From positions 1 through 64,000 of IMG/VR virus record IMGVR_UViG_3300007754_000004: a DNA stretch of 64,000 bases; one strand, written 5' to 3'. The DNA is from a virus. This document shows positions 7,949 through 15,283 of this stretch, one piece after another. Below the pieces are notes generated by a model. The model searched no databases. It was not told the DNA's origin and was given only the letters and a program-made list of their open reading frames with translations. The position numbers and the translations under genes are program-made. Within the stretch, counting starts at the first letter, position 1. Every line of letters starts with the position of its first letter.

Positions 7949-8635
7949 CTACTCCCGGTTGTCGGTGACTTCCTTTCCAGCCAGGAAGCGGGCTTCCACC
8001 CACCCCTCTCCCTCGACGTGGAACTTGTGGTCCTCAGTCACGACTACGGTGGTGCCGTCCTCAAAGGTCAACTTGACCCAATTGTCCCGCACGCCGTTGT
8101 TGAACGTATTGGTCACCCGGCTGGTCGTGATCCCACCCTCCGGGCTCCAGGTCAGCACCTCGGGACGGAGGCCCTCCTCCACGATCTCCCGAATCGGGAC
8201 CTGCTCCCCGTTGGCGAGATGGATGAGGGTACCGCCATCGAAGCAGGAGAAACCGTCGAGTTTTTCTGACCCTACGATGCTGGGGAGCCTCCCCGGCCGC
8301 CTCGCGGCGTGGGTCTTCCACCAGCCCTCAAACTCTTTCGGGTTCTTAGACTTGTTCTGGCTCCCCATCGGAGCCGTGTGGGAGAACTTGCTGAAGCTGG
8401 TCGCTTCCAGCTCGTCCTCAGGATCGACGGCGTCCCCCCAGACCATGTCGAGGAATGCTCGACCTCCCTTCACCTCGGGCTTGTTGGGGCTGAACTTCTC
8501 AGCCAGCTCCAGGGCGATCTTGAACTTGTCGTAAGCGGCGTCATAGACCGCGTCGGATACCTCCGGGCTCCCCGCTCGGTAAGCGGCATTCCACTGGATA
8601 AGCTGGGCGAGCTGGGCTGCGATCTTGGACGCCAT
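7949..8635 (-). CDS. ligA: NAD-dependent DNA ligase, N-terminal part, with N-intein
   Basis: Residues 1-130 are the start of a NAD-type ligase: an N-terminal NMN-binding-like domain (VSDAVYDAAYD), the HTAPMGS element, and the adenylation motif EKLDGFS with catalytic Lys125. Residues 131-228 are an N-terminal intein fragment starting at Cys131 (CFDGGTLIHLANGEQVPI) with a block B-type TEDHKFHVEGEGW. The break lies two residues after KLDG, exactly where the partner at 2388-4118 resumes. The start has an AGAGGAG ribosome binding site and a phage-type promoter at 8656-8684. Confidence 0.93.
   Translation of the reverse strand: MASKIAAQLAQLIQWNAAYRAGSPEVSDAVYDAAYDKFKIALELAEKFSPNKPEVKGGRAFLDMVWGDAVDPEDELEATSFSKFSHTAPMGSQNKSKNPKEFEGWWKTHAARRPGRLPSIVGSEKLDGFSCFDGGTLIHLANGEQVPIREIVEEGLRPEVLTWSPEGGITTSRVTNTFNNGVRDNWVKLTFEDGTTVVVTEDHKFHVEGEGWVEARFLAGKEVTDNRE
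7952..8245 (-). other. N-terminal half of the split intein in ligase
   Basis: 98 residues from the catalytic Cys to the end of the gene product. Blocks A and B are clear. The C-terminal partner (4011-4118) lies about 3.8 kb away with three genes between. Confidence 0.9.
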
Positions 8636-8655
8636 TAGGGGATGCTCCTCTGTCG

Positions 8656-8684
8656 GGTATACGACCCGCGTGTGGGAAGATACC
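8656..8684 (-). promoter_or_regulatory. Phage-type promoter before the N-terminal ligase gene
   Basis: The minus strand reads GGTATCTTCC, then GGGTCGTATAC, with the standard 20-nt spacing. It lies about 21 nt before the ATG at 8635 and ends 2 bp short of the stop codon of the next gene. Confidence 0.7.
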
Positions 8685-8686
8685 TA

Positions 8687-9379
8687 TCAGTACCAGGAGG
8701 GGGATCTGGTGCCCTCACTCTCGATATCTTCGCGGACAGTCTTCTCAAAGGCGGCCTGCTCCTCCGGCTCCCAGCCTTCCAGGCCCTTCTCCAGGGGCTC
8801 GTAGGGCGGCGGGTAGGTCGTGGCCCCCTCGCTGAACTTCCGCCCCTTGAAGCCGATATGTCGAGCCCACAGGAGGTTCCGGAGGTTGATCAGGTGATCC
8901 AGGCTCTCGTTGTAGAAAGCCACCATCTTGAAGCCCACATAGACCCGGAGAGAGCCCATGAAGATGGCTCCAGCCACGCACCAGTTGAAGAGAGTGAGAC
9001 TCCCGGAGTTGTCGGCCCCCGCGACGAGCCCCATGACGCCCGCGAGGACGGTACCGGCCAGGAAGCTGTAGCTGGCTCGGTGGTGCCGCTCGGCGTGGCC
9101 CTTGAGGTTCTCGACCTTTCGGCGGAACTCGCCCTCCATGTCCCGGGACCTGTTCGCCCGGGTGAGCAGGATCTTCATGGCGGCGACGAACGGAGGCCCC
9201 GGCGCCGCGTTGCACAGCTTGATCGCCCGATCGACGTTGTTCGCCATCACAAGCTTCTGGATCTGGGTGTAGAACGCCTGGGCGTTGATCCGCTCCCGGA
9301 GATAGAACGGGACGAGTGAGAGGAGTGCTGCGAGGGAGAACCCGCCCAGCACGACGACGAAGGGGAGTAGCTGTTCCAT
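8687..9379 (-). CDS. ExbB/TolQ/MotA-like membrane protein
   Basis: 230 residues starting at the ATG at 9379 (a longer frame reads back through the promoter and terminator). Membrane segments lie near residues 6-26, 113-132 and 146-166. The region between the first two (LVMANNVDRAIKLC...PPFVAAMKILLTRA) has the form of the cytoplasmic domain of ExbB/TolQ/MotA proton-channel subunits. No ExbD/TolR/MotB partner is visible here. The -10 element is only about 7 nt before the ATG, so the mRNA may be leaderless. The role in a phage is unclear. Confidence 0.65.
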   Translation of the reverse strand: MEQLLPFVVVLGGFSLAALLSLVPFYLRERINAQAFYTQIQKLVMANNVDRAIKLCNAAPGPPFVAAMKILLTRANRSRDMEGEFRRKVENLKGHAERHHRASYSFLAGTVLAGVMGLVAGADNSGSLTLFNWCVAGAIFMGSLRVYVGFKMVAFYNESLDHLINLRNLLWARHIGFKGRKFSEGATTYPPPYEPLEKGLEGWEPEEQAAFEKTVREDIESEGTRSPSWY

Positions 9380-9384
9380 GATGG

Positions 9385-9412
9385 CGTATACGACCCGTCC
9401 CGAGAAACTTTC
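9385..9412 (-). promoter_or_regulatory. Phage-type promoter, possibly giving a leaderless mRNA
   Basis: The minus strand reads GAAAGTTTCTC, then GGGTCGTATAC, with 20-nt spacing. The -10-like element ends only about 7 nt before the ATG at 9379, and no ribosome binding site fits between. Confidence 0.7.
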
Positions 9413-9423
9413 TCGGGAAAAGT

Positions 9424-9459
9424 GAAAGGGCCCCACACCAGCTTCCTGGGGGCCCTTTC
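9424..9459 (-). terminator. Rho-independent terminator
   Basis: A perfect 11-bp stem (9424-9434 with 9449-9459, GAAAGGGCCCC/GGGGCCCTTTC) is followed on the minus strand by ACTTTTCCC. It would end the transcript coming from the 9720-9748 promoter, just before the next promoter. Confidence 0.75.
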
Positions 9460-9497
9460 GGAGGTTTACAACCCCACAGGAAGTCAGTGGGGAGGGA

Positions 9498-9719
9498 GTA
9501 GACACGGCAAGCAAGAGAGGCTTACGGTCCCGGTCTGGAGTCCGTGCCACTCCAATTGATCGGGTTTTTCGCCTGTTAACTCAGATTTCTGGGAAACTCC
9601 TCGTCACCCCACCCGATCACCCCGGGTGGGCCCGGTCCCCGTCCAACGCAACGCCGCGGGGATGACAGCAGGTGACCGATTTACCGCGAACGACTCATCA
9701 GGCGCCCTGCCGTGTCTAC
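9498..9719 (-). ncRNA. Candidate structured non-coding RNA
   Basis: Gene-free interval between a phage-type promoter (9720-9748) and a terminator (9424-9459). Its ends are a perfect 12-nt inverted repeat (9708-9719 with 9498-9509, GTAGACACGGCA/TGCCGTGTCTAC), which would close an RNA of about 222 nt. Local stems lie at 9536-9541/9549-9554 (6 bp), 9608-9615/9623-9630 (8 bp) and 9636-9641/9657-9662 (6 bp). No open frame with a ribosome binding site is present. I cannot assign a known family. If transcription starts a few bases inside the repeat, the closing stem would be shorter. Confidence 0.5.
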
Positions 9720-9748
9720 CTATACGAGGAGCCCCCGGATAATTTCCC
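9720..9748 (-). promoter_or_regulatory. Phage-type promoter for the candidate ncRNA
   Basis: The minus strand reads GGGAAATTATCC, then CTCCTCGTATAG, with the standard 20-nt spacing. No coding region follows on the minus strand until 9379. Confidence 0.65.
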
Positions 9749-9756
9749 CTGAAGCC

Positions 9757-10026
9757 TCAACTTTTCTTGTTGGGCTCTCTCGCTTCAACTTCTGTCCGGA
9801 GCTGGAGGCTGAGAGCCTCCCCCATGACCAGATAGTAATTGAAGCCCAGCCACTCCCCGGAGTCATTGACCACTCGGGTCTTCTCCAGCCGCGTCCCGGC
9901 GGGGATCTCCTCCCCCTGCCCCCACTTCCCGAGGAGGCGGTCTACCAGAGCCATGAGGCCGGCGTTGTCTACCGATTCAGGGCTCTCCCCTTCCTCCGCC
10001 CTGGCGTCCATGACGAGCAGCCTCAC
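9757..10026 (-). CDS. Hypothetical protein
   Basis: An 89-residue soluble protein with no recognised motif. The start overlaps the upstream gene in an ATGA arrangement. It is the last gene of the replication/nucleotide operon before the ncRNA locus. Confidence 0.7.
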   Translation of the reverse strand: MRLLVMDARAEEGESPESVDNAGLMALVDRLLGKWGQGEEIPAGTRLEKTRVVNDSGEWLGFNYYLVMGEALSLQLRTEVEAREPNKKS

Positions 10027-10388
10027 GTCATCTCCCAGACGGATTTGTGCTCATAGTCTATGGATACCAGCCCCCCCGGCCACACCCAATTCCCCGGAAG
10101 CTTCGGGATGACAGCGTAGTTCTCGGTGCCGGAGCCTCGAAAGCGAGCCGCGATCTGCCCCAGGTGAACCCGGTTGTCCCTGGCGGCGTAGAGGCGACCC
10201 TCTCGCCGTCCGTCGATAGGGACGACGATCAAGCTGAATCTCGCGGGGGAATCATCAGCCAGGGCGATGCCCAGCTCTTTCGGCATCACTCGGGAAATGG
10301 CAGCCATCACCCCCCCGTATTCATCCACCGAGATCAATCGGGCAGCGGTCATCAGTTGACGGAAAATCTCTTCAGCATCCGGTAGCAC
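10023..10388 (-). CDS. Hypothetical protein
   Basis: A 121-residue protein of alternating hydrophobic strands, perhaps an alpha/beta fold. No family recognised. It starts 10 nt after the C-terminal methyltransferase half. Confidence 0.7.
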   Translation of the reverse strand: MLPDAEEIFRQLMTAARLISVDEYGGVMAAISRVMPKELGIALADDSPARFSLIVVPIDGRREGRLYAARDNRVHLGQIAARFRGSGTENYAVIPKLPGNWVWPGGLVSIDYEHKSVWEMT

Positions 10389-10397
10389 AAGCAGCCT

Positions 10398-11600
10398 CTA
10401 CCCCAACAGGTCGTCGAATGAAAGTTTCTTCCTAGGTGGGCGGGAGTCTGCCTCCGAATCGATCTCCGCCTGATCCCACGGTCGCAGTTGCCTGTTCCAA
10501 TGTCTGATCCTGGCGTCGGAGAGCAGGAGATAACTCTCCTGCTTTTCGATACCCACAAAATCACGATCCGTGGACAAGGCAGCGATCCCGGTGGACCCGC
10601 TCCCCAGGAAGGGGTCCAGCACCGGGCCCTCTCCGGGGAACTCTTCCAAGAGCCACTTCATGATCGCAGAGGGTTTGACTGTCGGATGGTGGTTCCCTCT
10701 CTTGCGGCCCTCGACGAAGTATTTCTCCATGCCCTCCGGGATCCCTCTCCGCTCTACACCCGCGGTGATATCCCGGTCAGGGAAGTGTTGTTGGAGATCA
10801 GCCAGCTCGGTGGGGTCTTCAGACCCCGGGTACCAGAGATACTCGCCCGTCACACCTCGGGCGAGGTGAGCTGTCCCGGCGTTTCTCTCCGTCTGGGAAG
10901 CCTTCGCCGTGTAGAAGACCTCTCCAGGTTCCTGAGCGAGGAACAAGGCGTCTCGGATTTCAAATCCCTGGTCTTCGGCATGACAGGCCCCCGTGTGACC
11001 GGTAGGCTGGTCTTCGGGAGCGATGAGCATCAGGTGAGCCCCGGGCTTGAGAGCCCTCCAGATCTCTTCCAGCCAGGGGGGAGGGTCTGGGGTAGACCAG
11101 CCTCGGATAATCGCTCCATGAAGCGATGCGTCCTCGTGTCGAGACCAGTCATAGGACTCGGGCTCCAGGCAGATGACGGACACCCCGCCGATGTGGGTCG
11201 GGGTGATCATCGTGTAGAGGTAGTCCAGTAGCTCTTGGGGTAGATCCCGGGTCATAGTCTCTCGCCTTATTTGCTTGAAGAAGCGGGAGGTGTCCCCTGA
11301 AGCCGGGCAGCCAGGGCCGCAAATCCAGTGGGCAACGGTCTCACCCCCTTCCCGCCGACAGCCGGGTCGGTGTATGAGAATCAGGTTCGGGGGCCAGCGG
11401 CCTTCGGCGTTGGTAGGCTGGAATCCTGCTTGTTGCCCGTAGGTCTGCCGGTCGTTCCGAGTTGGCTGAAACGGTCGCTTGTGGTCTCCGTTGGACGAGA
11501 TCCTTGAGGCGTCGATGTTCAACGCCCCGGCTCCGTGAGCGAGAGTGTTGGCGGCGAGGGTGCTCTCTGCCAAGGGCTTTCTCGCGACCGTGACGTTCAC
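10398..11600 (-). CDS. DNA methyltransferase, C-terminal half
   Basis: 400 residues. It begins VTVARKPLAESTLAANTL, then GALNID and GRWPPNLI, which in the phage/bacterial N4/N6 methyltransferase family lie in the middle of the protein. It ends with HPTVKPSAIMKWL and the cofactor motif LDPFLGSGSTG. The DPPY half is encoded separately at 12972-13754. Between SRFF and the FYTAKAS element is an insert of about 140 residues that itself resembles part of a methyltransferase fold (LEEIWRALKPGAHLMLIAP). The GTG start overlaps the thymidine kinase stop (GTGA). The halves probably associate to form one enzyme. Confidence 0.85.
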   Translation of the reverse strand: MNVTVARKPLAESTLAANTLAHGAGALNIDASRISSNGDHKRPFQPTRNDRQTYGQQAGFQPTNAEGRWPPNLILIHRPGCRREGGETVAHWICGPGCPASGDTSRFFKQIRRETMTRDLPQELLDYLYTMITPTHIGGVSVICLEPESYDWSRHEDASLHGAIIRGWSTPDPPPWLEEIWRALKPGAHLMLIAPEDQPTGHTGACHAEDQGFEIRDALFLAQEPGEVFYTAKASQTERNAGTAHLARGVTGEYLWYPGSEDPTELADLQQHFPDRDITAGVERRGIPEGMEKYFVEGRKRGNHHPTVKPSAIMKWLLEEFPGEGPVLDPFLGSGSTGIAALSTDRDFVGIEKQESYLLLSDARIRHWNRQLRPWDQAEIDSEADSRPPRKKLSFDDLLG

Positions 11601-12196
11601 CCATCCATCTCCAGAATGTTCTCCTGACGGGAGAACAGGGGCTCAGGGCTCCAGTGAGTCCAACAGCGTGCTTCGTATACGGCTGCGGCCCCCACAACCA
11701 CCTGCTCCCTGTTGTCTGCGATCCTCTGGCTCCGGGTGGCGTCCTGACCACAGACGGTGCAGACAGCTCGCAGCTTAACCACGTCCTCCGCTTCTGCCAT
11801 CAGCAGGGGAGCGGGTCCAAAAGGATGCCCCCGGTAATCCAGGTCCAGAGTCGCGATGATCACCCGGTGGCCCCGAGAGGCCAGAGTCCGGGCAACCTGG
11901 ACAACATCCCGGGGGAAGAACTGTCCTTCGTCGATCCCTACCACCTGCACTTCCTTCGGGACCTGAAGCATTCTCTCTACATCCTGTGATGGAATCATCT
12001 CACTCGGAAAGCGGGCATCGGAGTGGGAGTGGATATCGCCGGAGTAGCGAGTGTCGATATCCGGCTTGAAGCATACGACCTTCTGCTTCGCGATGGTGGC
12101 TCGCCTGAGCCGTCGAATCAGCTCTTCTGACTTTCCCGAAAACATTCCCCCAGCGATAACCTCGATCCAGCCTGATTGACTCCTGAACTGTCGCAT
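11597..12196 (-). CDS. tdk: Thymidine kinase (type II)
   Basis: 199 residues with the Walker A GGMFSGKS (16-23), the DEGQFF motif, zinc-ligand Cys residues (CTVCG) and the lasso-type VVGAAAVYEARCWTHW near the C-terminus. Length fits bacterial/phage thymidine kinases. It phosphorylates thymidine to dTMP with ATP. It lies between dCTP deaminase and the C-terminal methyltransferase half in one operon. Confidence 0.95.
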   Translation of the reverse strand: MRQFRSQSGWIEVIAGGMFSGKSEELIRRLRRATIAKQKVVCFKPDIDTRYSGDIHSHSDARFPSEMIPSQDVERMLQVPKEVQVVGIDEGQFFPRDVVQVARTLASRGHRVIIATLDLDYRGHPFGPAPLLMAEAEDVVKLRAVCTVCGQDATRSQRIADNREQVVVGAAAVYEARCWTHWSPEPLFSRQENILEMDG

Positions 12197-12205
12197 CTCA
12201 ACCTC

Positions 12206-12766
12206 CTACCAAACGGTCGCTTTCCCTTCGTGGAAGCGAGAGGGAGTTGCTTCCTCCTGGTCTTGATACCGGCCTAGATAGAGACGAGGAGCACCGGTCA
12301 TGCCCATAAACCAGATCTGGCAGATGCGAACGTTGGGGAGCACTCGGACGGGGTGAATTACGCTCATCTCCAGTGTGATCGTCCCCCGAAAGCCGGTGTC
12401 GATAAACCCCGCCGTCGCGTGAATCTGCATCCCCAGCCGGCCCACACTGGACCGACCATCGACCTTCATCACGTAGTCCCTCGTGTGAATCTTCTCGACC
12501 GTTCTCCCCAGGTACAGCGTCCCCGGGACGAGGACGAGGCCCTCCTCTGGAATGGTCAAGCGAGTCGTCGGATTCTCCCCCGACATAGACAGAGGAGGCG
12601 GGTGTGGGCGGAATCCCGGCCCGTAGGGGAGGTCCCCATACACCAGCAGCTCCGGATGGAGCCGGAGGTCCAGGCTGTTAGGCCCCACGTTCTTCTGCTC
12701 AAAGGGAGAGATTTCAATCTTTCCCTGAGCCACCTGCCGCTCAATTTCAGGACCAGTCAACACCAC
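12206..12766 (-). CDS. dcd: dCTP deaminase
   Basis: About 186 residues from the GTG at 12766, chosen because GGAG lies 7 nt before it and because it overlaps the upstream stop; the next codon (GTG 12763) is an alternative. The family signature is clear: GRSSVGRLGMQIHATAGFID followed by GFRGTITLEM, plus RICQIWF. The enzyme deaminates dCTP to dUTP, feeding dTMP synthesis, and may also hydrolyse dUTP as some family members do. With thymidine kinase it forms a dTTP supply pair. Confidence 0.93.
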   Translation of the reverse strand: MVLTGPEIERQVAQGKIEISPFEQKNVGPNSLDLRLHPELLVYGDLPYGPGFRPHPPPLSMSGENPTTRLTIPEEGLVLVPGTLYLGRTVEKIHTRDYVMKVDGRSSVGRLGMQIHATAGFIDTGFRGTITLEMSVIHPVRVLPNVRICQIWFMGMTGAPRLYLGRYQDQEEATPSRFHEGKATVW

Positions 12767-12975
12767 GTTGCAACTCCAGCAAGCAGGGCGAATCGGTGGA
12801 AGCACCCAGCACACAAGACCCGCTCTCGTAGGTGCCGGGGGACGACTTGACGCCAGAAGTCGTCGGGGACGCGAAAATCGTAATTCATCACGACCCCGCA
12901 GACCTTACAGCTCATCTGCTGGTCTCGTCGGATCGGCCTGGGGGACGGGTTCACGGACACAACCCCACCCATCAT
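12757..12975 (-). CDS. Small zinc-ribbon protein
   Basis: 72 residues if started at the ATG (12975) that overlaps the methyltransferase stop; an internal ATG at 12915 would give 52 residues. The pattern CKVC...CAGC indicates a zinc-binding ribbon. It may bind nucleic acid or another protein. It is the first of three genes between the two methyltransferase halves. Confidence 0.65.
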   Translation of the reverse strand: MMGGVVSVNPSPRPIRRDQQMSCKVCGVVMNYDFRVPDDFWRQVVPRHLRERVLCAGCFHRFALLAGVATWC

Positions 12976-13754
12976 GGTTTGCGTGCTGTTAACACACATT
13001 CCCATGCCGGTTTTAACGCCGTCCCCCAGCCATCCCATGCAGCGGCTTCCGGTGTCCGGTGGACCTTGTCCGGCCTGTAGTCCGCCTTCAACCCGTTCTT
13101 CGCCTTTCCCGTAGCCCCACCCTTGTCCAGAGCGACTCGGTCTACAGAGGGGCCATGTCCTTGTACTGAACGAGGGTTGCCAAGGAAACGGTCGATCGCC
13201 TTGGAGATGTTGTGTGATTTGGGAAAGCCATTGGCAAAGGCCCACGACCTCATTTCCACATCCCGGAAGCCGGCCCCCTCCATTGCTGCCGCGAGCCGAT
13301 GGAAGGTCCGAGTCCCGCTGAAAGCCACCACGTAGCCTCCCGGGACGAGCTTGTCATAGACCGCCTTCAACCACCGCTGATGCCACAATTGCATCTGCTG
13401 GGCTTGTTTCCTAGCGACTTTCTGACCAAGCTGGTGACCAGAGACAACCGGCTCACCACCCACTCGCCAATCTGGGTCCTCGCAGGAACACTTACGTGAC
13501 CCCCGTAGACGACCTCCACAGGTAGCACACGTCGGGTTCGACCCACCGAAGGAAGTAGTCCCCCCAAACGCCGGCCAGGGGATCTCTCGATCACCTATCC
13601 CCGGTTGAGCCATTCCGCTGCCTGTCTCCCAGAGACGATCCCACTCTTTCCCCATGAATTCAAGCCCATACGGCGGATCCGTCAGAACCAGACCGATTTC
13701 GGGGACCTCCTCCAACCGGGCTAGGTTGTCTCCTTTCAGGAGGAGAACCCTCAT
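12972..13754 (-). CDS. DNA methyltransferase, N-terminal half
   Basis: 260 residues. It has the catalytic motif TDPPYGLEF (about residues 25-33), then LVPGGYVVAFSGTRTFHRLAA and SWAFANGFPKSHNISKAID, typical of N4/N6 methyltransferases of phages and bacteria. An extra zinc-ribbon-like segment (CATC...CSC) is inserted after DPPY. It stops at GTALKPAWECVLTARKP, exactly where the second half (10398-11600) picks up with VARKPL. So the enzyme is split, with three genes between the halves. It lacks the DPFLGSG motif and could not bind cofactor alone. Confidence 0.87.
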   Translation of the reverse strand: MRVLLLKGDNLARLEEVPEIGLVLTDPPYGLEFMGKEWDRLWETGSGMAQPGIGDREIPWPAFGGTTSFGGSNPTCATCGGRLRGSRKCSCEDPDWRVGGEPVVSGHQLGQKVARKQAQQMQLWHQRWLKAVYDKLVPGGYVVAFSGTRTFHRLAAAMEGAGFRDVEMRSWAFANGFPKSHNISKAIDRFLGNPRSVQGHGPSVDRVALDKGGATGKAKNGLKADYRPDKVHRTPEAAAWDGWGTALKPAWECVLTARKP

Positions 13755-15283
13755 GACTTGCCCAGCCCGTCGAGGATCGCCTGATCAATCTCGGCTCCGA
13801 GATCTTCGGCCTCACTCATCGCGGTCTCCTTGAGGGTCAAGATTCGCCTCTGGGGGAACACTACCCGGGCCTTGAACGGATCTGGCTTCGCGTGGTCTCT
13901 CGCCTTGAGAGTCTGGAAGAGAACCTCGTTGGCTTTCTCCAGGTCTGGATCCACCCAGGATGCCGTGACGATATCTGAAGACCGCTCGGCCTCGTTGCTA
14001 TAGCTGAGGTGAGTCAGGTTGTAGGGGTACTCGCTGCCGGCCTTACGGAGCTTCTCAGCCGCTTTGTAGCCCTCCCGGGAGATCTGGAAGAGGACCACGA
14101 TAGCGATCCCCATACCCCGGCGGAAGTTCATCGACAGCCGCTTGAGGTTCCTCAAAACCTCGTTGAGCCGCTCCGTGGTGCTCGGGACCCACTTCCGCGG
14201 AGCCATGAGGCCGGCGTGATCGACGAAGATCATGTGGAAGGGACTCTGCTGGTAAATCAACTCCGCCCGAGCCCGAAGGTCCGAGACCATGTAGTCAGAT
14301 TTATCCGGGTCGCTGACCTCAATGTGGAGAGCCCCATATCCGGGGTGGGTCTTCTTCTTCGGATCGAGAGGATCCGGACACACGTAGTCCCCGTTGAGAT
14401 CCGGGACGACGTAGTTTCGGAAGAAGTCCTCCTGCTCGTCAGTGAGGGAGCCGTCTCGGAGCCCCATGTAGGGGATGGGCGGGTGGATCTTCTTGAACTT
14501 CTCGTGTCGCGAGTGCATCGCGATGAGCATGTTCCGACACTGCTCGTAGGGCATCTCCAGAGAGAGGAAGAGGACGCTGTTCCGGTAGAACACCGTTTGG
14601 TTGTAGGCCCAATTGAGGGCGTAGGTGCTCTTGAGGCCGCCTGTAAAGGCGGCGTGCGTCCACAACTCCGCTCGCTTGGCTCCCTTGAACGCCTCGTCGA
14701 ATTGGGTGATCCCGGTGAAAAACCCGACCCCGGCTTTGGGGTCCGCCTTCACACGATCATATCGGGCGAGAGAGTCGTGACCGTCGCTGGTCACGTTGCC
14801 GTAGAGTCGCTGCCCCGTCGTCGGGGTCACAATGTCATGACTCCTCGACATGACATACTGGATGGCGTGGTATGGGCCCTTGAGGATCTTCTCAACCCGC
14901 CCTTCTTTGAGCGTGATCCCGTCCTTCACGATCCTGGCGGCTTCCGTCAGGATCTCCTTCATCGTTCGGGTTCGCCGGTCCTCCGCCCTCTCGTTGAGCC
15001 GCTGAAGAAAATCTCCCTGATAGCGAGGGGTCATCGCGATCAAGTGTTCCAGCCGGTCTACTACCTCCATCTCTTTCTGGCGGGTGAAGTGCTCCCGCAG
15101 AGAGGTGTAAGCAGGGACATGCTGGTGCTGTCGGACAAAATCCGACAGGTAGGTCCAAATCGCGGTGTCCTCGACCTGCTCGAAACCCAGACCAGCGTTC
15201 GCGAGAGCGAAATGGTTCTCTAGAGCGAGGGCTTTGTCGTCCCTCGGATTTGCCGTGAAACACGACCTGAGCAGGATCTTCAC
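13751..15283 (-). CDS. dnaB: DnaB-like replicative helicase
   Basis: 510 residues. A DnaB-type N-terminal helical domain (about 20-100) precedes a RecA-type ATPase with Walker A FTGGLKST (near 213-220), LSLEMP, Walker B MIFVDHAGLM and a FQISREG sensor. It would unwind DNA at the phage replication fork. The GTG start overlaps the upstream gene (GTGA), and the stop overlaps the methyltransferase half. Confidence 0.88.
   Translation of the reverse strand: MKILLRSCFTANPRDDKALALENHFALANAGLGFEQVEDTAIWTYLSDFVRQHQHVPAYTSLREHFTRQKEMEVVDRLEHLIAMTPRYQGDFLQRLNERAEDRRTRTMKEILTEAARIVKDGITLKEGRVEKILKGPYHAIQYVMSRSHDIVTPTTGQRLYGNVTSDGHDSLARYDRVKADPKAGVGFFTGITQFDEAFKGAKRAELWTHAAFTGGLKSTYALNWAYNQTVFYRNSVLFLSLEMPYEQCRNMLIAMHSRHEKFKKIHPPIPYMGLRDGSLTDEQEDFFRNYVVPDLNGDYVCPDPLDPKKKTHPGYGALHIEVSDPDKSDYMVSDLRARAELIYQQSPFHMIFVDHAGLMAPRKWVPSTTERLNEVLRNLKRLSMNFRRGMGIAIVVLFQISREGYKAAEKLRKAGSEYPYNLTHLSYSNEAERSSDIVTASWVDPDLEKANEVLFQTLKARDHAKPDPFKARVVFPQRRILTLKETAMSEAEDLGAEIDQAILDGLGKS

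Noticed and set aside
8687-9550. Longer start (9550) for the ExbB/TolQ-like protein
   Set aside because: It would read through a clear terminator and promoter and add 57 residues without similarity.
9660-9719. CUGAUGAG stretch in the candidate RNA resembling a hammerhead ribozyme core
   Set aside because: The second conserved GAAA core is not in place, and no convincing stem II or cleavage site can be folded. A later CGAAA is too far away for a normal stem.
9498-9719. Terminal inverted repeats of a miniature transposable element
   Set aside because: The 12-nt repeats have no target-site duplication next to them, and the promoter and terminator fit an RNA gene better.
11660-11690. GTATACG within the thymidine kinase gene
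   Set aside because: Only the -10-like half is present, the -35-like block is missing, and it is within coding sequence.
13520-13550. tRNA-like GGGTTCGACCC
   Set aside because: It lies inside the methyltransferase coding sequence and no acceptor or anticodon stem can be formed around it.
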